Source: Atribacterota bacterium (lineage in GTDB: Bacteria; Atribacterota; Phoenicimicrobiia; Phoenicimicrobiales; Phoenicimicrobiaceae). From it: a DNA stretch of 10,360 nt. Position numbers and translations under genes: made by a program. Where the stretch lies: the NCBI GenBank assembly GCA_030666935.1, contig DAOUWX010000045.1:1-10360 (forward strand), written 5' to 3'. Position 1 is the stretch's first letter. Each line of letters begins with the position of its first letter. Positions 1 to 5,822 of this stretch are shown here, piece by piece. The notes under the pieces were generated by a model. It was not told the DNA's origin and searched no databases. It was given only the letters and a program-made list of their open reading frames with translations.

Positions 1-198
1 GGAGATAGTTTTTCCCGGATACTTACCGGAATGTTTCACAGCCGGGTGGAATATCCCGATGAGGATTTAATAAAAAAAATAAAAAAAGAGGGAAAAATGA
101 ATGGAAATTCTAATAAAAAATCAGCAAAGAATAATAAAGATAAATCAAGGAAAAATAAAAGGGATAATAAAAAAGGTTCTGCAACATCTAAAAGTTGA
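1..198 (+). CDS. C-terminal end of a 7TM-HD (PgpH/YqfF-type) membrane phosphodiesterase, 5' truncated
   Basis: Frame 1 is open from the first base to a TGA at 196-198. The visible protein begins GDSFSRILTGMFHSRVEYPD and then becomes a Lys/Asn/Ser-rich tail of about 45 residues. A 'GMxHxRxEYP' stretch near the C-terminus is what I know from HDIG-domain 7TM-HD proteins (PgpH, a c-di-AMP phosphodiesterase in Listeria). Such genes typically sit directly upstream of ybeY, as here. The HD catalytic residues and membrane segments would lie upstream and cannot be seen. The charged tail shares about 98 nt with the start of ybeY in another frame, which implies tight translational coupling. The identity rests on one short motif plus gene order. 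It is a partial gene, so its start is unknown. Confidence 0.7.
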   Translation, partial: GDSFSRILTGMFHSRVEYPDEDLIKKIKKEGKMNGNSNKKSAKNNKDKSRKNKRDNKKGSATSKS

Positions 199-547
199 TA
201 AAAAAACTGAAATCAGTGTTTTATTTACTGATGATAAATTTATCAGATCGCTGAATGATAAATATCGAGGAATTGATAAACCAACCGATGTTTTATCTTT
301 TAGTTTGCAAGAAGGAACTGTTAAATCTCCTGAAGTGAAGAGTGATAAGCTTTTAGGAGATATAATTATCTCCGTAGAGACCGCCCAAATGCAGGCAGCT
401 ACTTTAAATCATAGTATAGAAAGAGAGTTAACAGTATTACTAATTCATGGCTTATTACATTTAACCGGTTATGATCACGAAGAAGACAAAGGTTATAAAA
501 TTATGCGGGAAAAAGAGAGCGAAATCTCGAAAATATTTGCTTTGTAA
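101..547 (+). CDS. ybeY: YbeY endoribonuclease / 16S rRNA maturation factor
   Basis: A 148-residue protein of normal family length (UPF0054). YbeY is a cytosolic, zinc-dependent RNase needed for 16S rRNA 3'-end maturation and ribosome quality control. The signature is clear: His116, His120 and His126 in 'HGLLHLTGYDH' form the metal site, and 'YRGIDKPTDVLSF' (about 55-67) is the conserved N-terminal block. The ATG at 101 is preceded by AGAGGG at 87-92 with a spacing of about 8 nt. This start lies inside the 3' end of the upstream HD-protein gene. The N-terminal 30 residues are Lys/Ile-rich, which may partly reflect the overlap with that frame. In many bacteria the next gene is a CorC/YbeX-type protein. 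Here the CorC-like genes resume only at 4489, after a transporter cassette. Confidence 0.97.
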   Translation: MEILIKNQQRIIKINQGKIKGIIKKVLQHLKVDKKTEISVLFTDDKFIRSLNDKYRGIDKPTDVLSFSLQEGTVKSPEVKSDKLLGDIIISVETAQMQAATLNHSIERELTVLLIHGLLHLTGYDHEEDKGYKIMREKESEISKIFAL

Positions 548-554
548 CATGATG

Positions 555-583
555 TTTAATATAATAAAATTAGTTATTATAAT
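555..583 (+). promoter_or_regulatory. Possible sigma-70 promoter upstream of the TRAP cassette
   Basis: TATAAT at 578-583 is a perfect -10 hexamer. TTTAAT at 555-560, 17 bp upstream, is only a weak -35 (3 of 6). In such AT-rich DNA a chance TATAAT is common, so support is modest. If it is real, transcription would start near 590, the palindrome at 597-611 would sit just downstream as a possible operator, and the 5' leader of the receptor gene would be about 180 nt. Confidence 0.25.
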
Positions 584-596
584 TATTTACTTTTTC

Positions 597-611
597 AGGT
601 TATATTAACCT
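597..611. repeat. Short palindrome between ybeY and the TRAP receptor gene
   Basis: AGGTTA-TAT-TAACCT is a perfect 6-bp inverted repeat around 3 bases. It lies 50 nt after the ybeY stop, is followed by A-rich DNA and is preceded by TTTTTC. The stem is short and has no downstream T-run on the + strand, so it is a poor intrinsic terminator. Its symmetry and its place just after a candidate -10 box would suit a repressor operator. Both roles are inference. Confidence 0.35.
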
Positions 612-768
612 AAAAAATAAATATCTGGAACAAATACTTAACATAGATTCACCAAACAAAAAATCTTAAAAAATGGGAGGTGGGACGCAGACCAATAGAT
701 TATTTGCTTTTAGTTAGTATGTAAGATTATGTTTCAAAAAATTAGAAAAATTAAAGGAGATTCTATTA

Positions 769-1737
769 ATGTTAAAAAGTAAGACAATATTAATTTTAGT
801 ATTGGCAATTAGTTTAGTAATAGGAATGTTCAGTTTTGGGATGGCTGCCGAAAGACAATTTGTAGCTATTGCTACCGGCGGAACCGGTGGAACTTATTAT
901 CCTTTAGGTGGAGCCTTGGCCCAGATGATTTCTAATAATGTTGAAGGCTTAATAGTTACTGCTCAATCGGGTAATGCTTCTGTAGCAAATTGTAATTTAA
1001 TCAGCAGAGGCCAGATTGAAACTGGTTTTTCACAAGCTAATACAACTTATTGGTGTTATACTGCTACAGGGATATTAGAGGGTAAAGAGCCTATTACTAA
1101 TTTAAGGGGTATTGCTTCTTTATACCCGGAAACTATTCATATAGTTGCTACCAAGGCTTCCGGAATTAATACTATAGAAGACTTCAAGGGGAAGAAAGTT
1201 GGAGTGGGTGCACCTAACAGCGGAACTGCTGCTGATGCTGAAATAATATTAAATGCCCATGGTATTACCTTTGATGATATTCAGGCAGATTTTTTAAGCT
1301 TCAATGAAGTTGCTCAGCGTTTGATCGATGGCCAAATAGATGCAGGTTTTACCACTGCTGGTTTCCCTACTTCCAGTATCATTAATATAGCTACCAAAAG
1401 AGATATTGTATTAATTCCTATGAGTGCAGAAAAGATAAAAGAATTATGTGAAGCTATTCCTTATTACGGTGCTACCGTTATCCCTGGTGGACTGTATAAA
1501 GGAGTAGATGAAGATGTTCCAGCTCTTGCTACACCAGCTTTATGGGTCTGTGATGCCAAATTATCACCTACCTTAGTCTACAAAATGACTAAAGCATTAT
1601 GGGAACACCGAGATGTATTAGAAAAAGTACATTCTCAAGGCAAAAATATTACTTTGGAAACTGCCATTGACGGTATAGGAATTCCTTTACATCCGGGTGC
1701 AGAATTATACTACAAAGAAGTTGGTTTAGTTAAATAA
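769..1737 (+). CDS. TAXI-family TRAP transporter solute-binding receptor
   Basis: A 322-residue periplasmic or exported solute receptor of the TAXI type (TIGR02122 family). It delivers a small ligand to the TRAP permease encoded two genes downstream. Residues 1 to about 27 form a classic Sec signal peptide: Lys-containing start, hydrophobic core, then AMAA-like end at 'FGMAAER'. No lipobox Cys is present, so it should be a free periplasmic protein. Family blocks are 'GGTGGTYYPLGGALA' (37-51), 'VGVGAPNSGTAADAE' (144-158) and the C-terminal 'IPLHPGAELYYKEVG' (305-319). The ATG at 769 has AAAGGAG at 753-759 as a good ribosome site. The ligand is not evident; characterised TAXI receptors bind various carboxylates such as glutamate or dicarboxylates. 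The gene is first in a cassette with DUF1850 and the fused permease, and a hairpin follows it, consistent with higher receptor expression. Confidence 0.95.
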   Translation: MLKSKTILILVLAISLVIGMFSFGMAAERQFVAIATGGTGGTYYPLGGALAQMISNNVEGLIVTAQSGNASVANCNLISRGQIETGFSQANTTYWCYTATGILEGKEPITNLRGIASLYPETIHIVATKASGINTIEDFKGKKVGVGAPNSGTAADAEIILNAHGITFDDIQADFLSFNEVAQRLIDGQIDAGFTTAGFPTSSIINIATKRDIVLIPMSAEKIKELCEAIPYYGATVIPGGLYKGVDEDVPALATPALWVCDAKLSPTLVYKMTKALWEHRDVLEKVHSQGKNITLETAIDGIGIPLHPGAELYYKEVGLVK

Positions 1738-1753
1738 GTTTAGGAAAGTAAAA

Positions 1754-1796
1754 TCCGGGTATCATAAAAAGAGAATATTTTTCTATGGTACCCGGA
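1754..1796 (+). repeat. Strong intercistronic hairpin after the TRAP receptor gene
   Basis: Left arm TCCGGGTATCATA (1754-1766) pairs with right arm TATGGTACCCGGA (1784-1796). All 13 positions pair, one of them as a U-G wobble, around a 17-nt A/T-rich loop. No clean T-run follows (ATTAATTTATT), so it is not a textbook terminator. It lies 16 nt after the receptor stop and ends 11 nt before the DUF1850 start. A plausible role is protection of the receptor mRNA 3' end, or partial termination, giving more receptor than permease, as known for other binding-protein operons. That role is inferred from position. Confidence 0.7.
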
Positions 1797-1807
1797 ATTA
1801 ATTTATT

Positions 1808-2317
1808 ATGTTAAAGAAAAAATATATTGCGCCTGTTGGATTGATTATTACCTTAATTATTATTATAATTATATTTTATATTCCGATATATACCCTGGAA
1901 CTCAGGCCTTTTTCTGATGGTGAAATAGTTTTTTCACAAAAAGTCCAACCAGGGGATAAATTTACTTTAAAATATACTCACTCCGTAGCCTTATCTCCCG
2001 TTTGGGAAATATTTATCATCGATAAAGATTATCAGATTGTATTAATTGAAACTGATTTTCTTGATCACGGAGCAGGGCTCCCTTATACAACTTTTGAAAA
2101 TGAAATATTTGTGGAAGAAGAGGGTAGATTTAAAATAAAAAATATGCACAGGATTATACCTGCACCATTTCATTATAGAATTGGGGAGGTAAGAGAAAAT
2201 ATTTTCTATTTCAAAGGCGAAGAAATTAATTTATCTTCATCATTAGGAGATAGATTATTAACTCTTGAAATAGGTAGGAATAATTTATTTAATTATCTTA
2301 TAGGAGGAAGCTTATAA
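1808..2317 (+). CDS. DUF1850 domain-containing protein of the TAXI-TRAP cassette
   Basis: A 169-residue protein matching the DUF1850 pattern: 'FTLKYTHSVALSPVWEIF' (about 52-69) followed by 'DHGAGLPYTTFENEIF' (about 86-101). The first 30 residues hold a very hydrophobic Ile-rich segment after MLKKK, which is either a membrane anchor or an uncleaved signal, so the rest probably faces the periplasm. DUF1850 genes recurrently sit between TAXI receptors and fused TRAP permeases, as here, but their molecular role is unknown to me. The ATG at 1808 has no convincing Shine-Dalgarno sequence; the 11 nt before it are A/T-only and just beyond them is the right arm of the hairpin. Translation may therefore be weak. 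The stop TAA directly abuts the next ATG, which suggests coupling to the permease. Confidence 0.88.
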   Translation: MLKKKYIAPVGLIITLIIIIIIFYIPIYTLELRPFSDGEIVFSQKVQPGDKFTLKYTHSVALSPVWEIFIIDKDYQIVLIETDFLDHGAGLPYTTFENEIFVEEEGRFKIKNMHRIIPAPFHYRIGEVRENIFYFKGEEINLSSSLGDRLLTLEIGRNNLFNYLIGGSL

Positions 2318-4270
2318 ATGGTTGAAGATGTAAAAACTGAGAATAAAGAAATAGATGTTCAGAAACTTATGGAACAATATGATTCAGAATCAAGAATTAG
2401 AAGACCTCTCGGTATCGCGGCTATAATCATTTCTATTATTGCTATATCTTTTTCGGCTTTCCAATTTTACACCGGAGGATTTGGTCTGCTTTTAGCCCTA
2501 AAACAAAGAGCATTTCATCTGGCTTTTACTTTGTGTTTAGCATTTCTTGTTTACCCCGGTAGTAAAAAAAGTTTTGACAAAAATAAAAACAAAATACCTT
2601 TTATGGACATAGTTTTGGCTGTATTAGGAGCAGGGGTATGTTATTATTTGGTTGCATTTTACGATGCTATGGTGATACGCTCCGGTTTGCCTACTACGCT
2701 TGATTTAATTGTAGGGGGCTTGACTATCATATTAGTCTTGGAAGCAACCAGAAGAATTATCGGCTCTGCTCTCCCTATAGTAGTAACTGTATTTTTATTG
2801 TATTCTTATTTCGGGCAGATAATGCCGGGATTCTTCGCTCATCGAGGGTACTCATTGGAAAGAATAATAGAGCATTTATATTCGGGAACAGAAGGAATAT
2901 TCGGAATACCCTTAGGTGTATCGGCTTCTTTCGTTTTTCTTTTTATTCTGTTCGGTGCAGTTTTAAATAAGACCGGGATGGGTAAATTTTTTATCGATGT
3001 TTCTATGGCGGTTGCCGGTCATACCACCGGGGGACCAGCTAAGGTTGCGGTTATCGCCAGTGGATTTATGGGCTCTATAAATGGAAGTTCAGTGGCAAAT
3101 ACTGTAACTACCGGTAGTTTTACCATTCCTTTAATGAAGAGCATAGGTTATCGAAAAGATTTTGCCGGCGCTGTAGAAGCAGCAGCTTCTACAGGCGGAC
3201 AGATACTACCACCGGTAATGGGAGCAGCTGCCTTTGTAATGGCTGAATTTTTAGGGATTCCCTATATTAGAATTGCTGCTGCGGCGGTTATTCCAGCTGT
3301 AATATATTATATTGCCGTTATGACAATGGTTCATCTGGAAGCTTGCAAATATGGATTAAAAGGTCTTCCTAAAGAGCAGCTTCCCAAATTAGGCAAAGTA
3401 GTGAAAGCCAGGGGTCATTTAATTATCCCCATACTTGGTTTAGTATATCTATTGGTAAGAGGATATACCCCTCTCTTTTCTGCTTTTTGGGCAATTGTCA
3501 TGAGCCTGGCTATAAGTATGGTAAAATCTGAGACCCGTTTAAATTTAAAAAAATTAGGTGAAGCCTTCGAAGATGGAGCCAAGAGCGCATTAGTTGTAGC
3601 AGTGGCTTGTGCCTGTGACGGAATGGTAGTCGGAGCAGTAACTCTTACCGGCTTAGGATTAAAGATTGCCAATGGACTTGTGATGTTGGGTGGCGGTAAT
3701 CTTATGCTAACCCTATTCTTCACCATGATTGCCTCCATTTTGTTGGGGATGGGACTTCCCACCACTGCTAAATATATAATTTTATCAATTATGGCTGCCC
3801 CTGCTTTGGTCGATTTGGGAGTACAACCTTTGGCTGCCCATCTATTTATTCTTTACTTTGGAGTAATAGCCGATCTTACCCCGCCGGTTGCGGTAGCCGC
3901 TTATGCCGGGGCAGGAATATCAGGCGGTAATTCCATGAAGACTGGATTTATTGCCGTGAGATTAGCAGTAGCGGGATTTATGATTCCATATTTATTTGCC
4001 CTTGATCCCGGATTGTTATTTATAAATAGCACAATTGGACATACTTTATTATTAGTTGTTACTGCTTTAGCCGGTGTATTAGCTTTAGGAGCAGCTGCTG
4101 GTGGATATCTCCTTGACCATGTTAAAATATTTGAAAGAGTTATATTAATTATTAGTGCACTTGCTCTATTAACGCCCGGGTTATTAACTGATGGAGTAGG
4201 TATTGTTTTATTGGCAGGAGTATTGATATCACAAAAGATGAGAATATCGAAGAAGGCCGAATTGGCCTAG
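2318..4270 (+). CDS. TRAP transporter permease, fused 4TM/12TM (DctQ-DctM fusion) subunit
   Basis: A 650-residue integral membrane protein of the fused TRAP permease type (TIGR02123-like). It should couple solute import to an ion gradient, commonly Na+, using the TAXI receptor at 769-1737. A cytosolic N-terminus of about 30 residues precedes a DctQ-like bundle (about 31-165). The DctM-like transport domain follows (about 190-600). Conserved blocks are 'GSINGSSVANTVTTGSFTIP' (252-271), 'GGQILPPVMGAAAF' (293-306), 'GMGLPTTAKYI' (477-487) and 'DLTPPVAVAAYAGA' (519-532). The extra hydrophobic C-terminal part (about 575-638) is usual for the fused class. AGGAGG at 2302-2307 inside the end of DUF1850, 10 nt before the ATG, supports this start. 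The gene appears intact and is the last of the cassette. Confidence 0.95.
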   Translation: MVEDVKTENKEIDVQKLMEQYDSESRIRRPLGIAAIIISIIAISFSAFQFYTGGFGLLLALKQRAFHLAFTLCLAFLVYPGSKKSFDKNKNKIPFMDIVLAVLGAGVCYYLVAFYDAMVIRSGLPTTLDLIVGGLTIILVLEATRRIIGSALPIVVTVFLLYSYFGQIMPGFFAHRGYSLERIIEHLYSGTEGIFGIPLGVSASFVFLFILFGAVLNKTGMGKFFIDVSMAVAGHTTGGPAKVAVIASGFMGSINGSSVANTVTTGSFTIPLMKSIGYRKDFAGAVEAAASTGGQILPPVMGAAAFVMAEFLGIPYIRIAAAAVIPAVIYYIAVMTMVHLEACKYGLKGLPKEQLPKLGKVVKARGHLIIPILGLVYLLVRGYTPLFSAFWAIVMSLAISMVKSETRLNLKKLGEAFEDGAKSALVVAVACACDGMVVGAVTLTGLGLKIANGLVMLGGGNLMLTLFFTMIASILLGMGLPTTAKYIILSIMAAPALVDLGVQPLAAHLFILYFGVIADLTPPVAVAAYAGAGISGGNSMKTGFIAVRLAVAGFMIPYLFALDPGLLFINSTIGHTLLLVVTALAGVLALGAAAGGYLLDHVKIFERVILIISALALLTPGLLTDGVGIVLLAGVLISQKMRISKKAELA

Positions 4271-4331
4271 CATAATTAAAAGTTATAGTATTTGTTAATT
4301 TTAATTCTCAGTAATTTTGTAACTCGAAACT

Positions 4332-4389
4332 GTTAGATTAGGAATCTAAAGTCAAACAATAATTTATTCTTTTAGATTCCTAATCTAAC
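4332..4389. repeat. 19-bp perfect inverted repeat with self-palindromic arms
   Basis: GTTAGATTAGGAATCTAAA (4332-4350) is the exact reverse complement of 4371-4389, with a 20-nt AT-rich loop. Each arm contains its own palindrome: TTAGATT-AGG-AATCTAA on the left and TTAGATT-CCT-AATCTAA on the right. The arms are therefore also near-identical direct repeats differing only in the three central bases. It lies 61 nt after the permease stop and about 100 nt before the CorC-like gene. As RNA it makes a long hairpin without a T-tail. As DNA it offers two symmetric protein-binding sites or a cruciform. It could end the TRAP transcript, mark an insertion boundary or act as an operator; none of these is proven by sequence. 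Confidence 0.8.
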
Positions 4390-4395
4390 TGAACA

Positions 4396-4418
4396 AAAAC
4401 AGACACGTTATCTGTTTT
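4396..4418 (+). terminator. Small terminator-like hairpin after the TRAP cassette
   Basis: AAAACAGA (4396-4403) pairs with TCTGTTTT (4411-4418) around the 7-nt loop CACGTTA, and the structure ends in four T. The stem has only two G-C pairs and the T-run is part of the stem, so termination efficiency would be doubtful. It sits 6 nt after the large inverted repeat, and the two together may form a tandem stop signal. The arms being A-run/T-run would also allow some bidirectional function. Confidence 0.35.
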
Positions 4419-4421
4419 AAA

Positions 4422-4449
4422 TTGATTAAAATGGTCGATATTTTAGAAT
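4422..4449 (+). promoter_or_regulatory. Candidate sigma-70 promoter for the CNNM/CBS gene pair
   Basis: TTGATT (4422-4427, 4 of 6 to the -35 consensus) and TAGAAT (4444-4449, 5 of 6 to the -10 consensus) are 16 bp apart. Transcription would begin near 4456, about 33 nt before the TTG start at 4489. It lies after the hairpins that probably end the TRAP unit, a sensible place for a fresh start of transcription. AT-richness makes chance matches likely, so this is tentative. Confidence 0.35.
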
Positions 4450-4488
4450 AGACTTAACGGTTTTTTAAAAAGTTGCGGTGATTATTTT

Positions 4489-5808
4489 TTGGATGACCCT
4501 CTTAATTTAATAATATTGATATTTGAAGTTATCGCTTTATTAGGTTTTATAATATTATCTGCCTTTTTTTCCGGTACAGAGACCGCTCTCTTCTCACTTA
4601 ATAAGCTGCAATTAAAAAAAATACAAAAAGAAGAAGAGAATAATCGGCAGGTTAAATCAATTATCAGACTTCTTGATGACCCTCAAAGAACACTAATCTC
4701 TATTTTAATCGGGAATATGTTCGTAAACATTTCAGCTTCTTCTTTGGCTACTTATTTGGCTATAAAACTTATTGGTAATATAGGCGTAGGTATTGCCAGT
4801 GGAATAATGATTTTTGCCATACTTGTTTTCGGAGAAATTGTCCCGAAATCATTAGCTGTTGCTAATGCCGAGGACATTTCCAAAAGAGTTGCCAGACCGA
4901 TAGAAATAATTTCCACCGGGTTGTTCCCCTTAATTAAATTTTTTAAAGTAATAATTAGTGCCATGTATTACTTTTTTGGAAAAAAAAGCGTTAAAGAGAA
5001 AAAGGAAATTACCGAAGAAGATTTGATAACCCTGATAGATGCTGGCAAGGATGAGGGAGTGATAGAAGAGGAAGAGAATGAAATGATTAGAAATATATTT
5101 GAATTTAGCGATACTATGGTAAAAGAAGTAATGATACCCCGGGTAGATATGGCCTGCATCTCTTCTGATACCAGGTTAGGTTCAATATTAAAACTGATTA
5201 AAAAAATGGGGCATTCGAGAATCCCTGTGTATGAAGAAACTATAGACAATATTATAGGAATATTGTATGCCAAGGATCTTTTAGGTATATACCAGCAATG
5301 GTATACTTCAAAAGAAAGGTTTGATTTAAGGGGGATAATAAGGGAGACTTACTTTGTTCCGGAAAATAAAAAAATAGACGAACTGTTGGATATTTTTCAG
5401 AAAGACAGAATTCAAATTGCCATTGCTATTGATGAATATGGGGGGACAGCAGGATTGATTACCATGGAGGATGTGGTAGAGGAAGTAGTAGGCGAGATAA
5501 TTGATGAATACGATAAAGAGATAAAATTGTTTGAGATAGCTGAAAATAATGCGGTCATTGCTGATGCAATAATAAGCATTGACGAGATTAATGAAATTCT
5601 AAACATCAAAATACCGGAAAATGGTTTCGAGACCCTGGGTGGTTTTATTTTTGACCTGTTGGGCAGGGTGCCTGAGAAAGGTGAAAAGATTAAGTATCAG
5701 AATTGTCAAATGATAATAGAACAGGTGGTAAAAAATAGGATTAGAAGGGTGAAGATAATAAAAGAATTACCGCAGAATGAAAATAATATTCCGGGTAAAG
5801 ATGCATAG
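4489..5808 (+). CDS. HlyC/CorC family protein: CNNM (DUF21) membrane domain, CBS pair and CorC/HlyC C-terminal domain
   Basis: A 439-residue membrane protein, full length for the family (also named hemolysin-related, YrkA/YugS-like). The order is CNNM/DUF21 with about three to four membrane segments (about 8-165, including 'SAFFSGTETALFSLNKLQLK' at 24-43 and 'VFGEIVPKSLAVANAED' at 113-129), CBS1 (about 215-268, 'MIPRVDM' and 'HSRIPVYE'), CBS2 (about 287-340, 'AIDEYGGTAGLITMEDVVEE'), then the CorC_HlyC domain (about 353-425, 'GFETLGGFIFDLLGRVPEKG'). Related proteins act in Mg2+ or other divalent cation transport and its nucleotide-sensitive control; older hemolysin labels are unreliable. The start is TTG at 4489, supported by GGTGAT at 4477-4482 (spacing 6) and by the first membrane helix at residue 6. 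No in-frame ATG occurs until about residue 77, well inside the CNNM domain. Confidence 0.93.
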   Translation: MDDPLNLIILIFEVIALLGFIILSAFFSGTETALFSLNKLQLKKIQKEEENNRQVKSIIRLLDDPQRTLISILIGNMFVNISASSLATYLAIKLIGNIGVGIASGIMIFAILVFGEIVPKSLAVANAEDISKRVARPIEIISTGLFPLIKFFKVIISAMYYFFGKKSVKEKKEITEEDLITLIDAGKDEGVIEEEENEMIRNIFEFSDTMVKEVMIPRVDMACISSDTRLGSILKLIKKMGHSRIPVYEETIDNIIGILYAKDLLGIYQQWYTSKERFDLRGIIRETYFVPENKKIDELLDIFQKDRIQIAIAIDEYGGTAGLITMEDVVEEVVGEIIDEYDKEIKLFEIAENNAVIADAIISIDEINEILNIKIPENGFETLGGFIFDLLGRVPEKGEKIKYQNCQMIIEQVVKNRIRRVKIIKELPQNENNIPGKDA

Positions 5809-5822
5809 GAGGTAAGGAAATT

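Noticed and set aside
673..717. 14-codon ORF (MGGGTQTNRLFAFS) in the leader of the TRAP receptor gene
   Set aside because: It has no Shine-Dalgarno sequence before its ATG and no sequence character of a leader peptide; it is likely chance.
3415..3765. Antisense ORF of 116 codons within the TRAP permease gene
   Set aside because: It is a shadow of a strongly conserved coding frame; its translation has no recognisable domain and no ribosome site of note. The other minus-strand ORFs (for example 4752-4964, 4968-5273, 5741-6097, 6230-6523, 7017-7220 and 9994-10275) were rejected for the same reason.
4274..4306. AATTAAAA / TTTTAATT inverted repeat just after the permease stop
   Set aside because: It is eight A/T-only pairs around a 17-nt loop in very AT-rich DNA; expected by chance and too weak to terminate.
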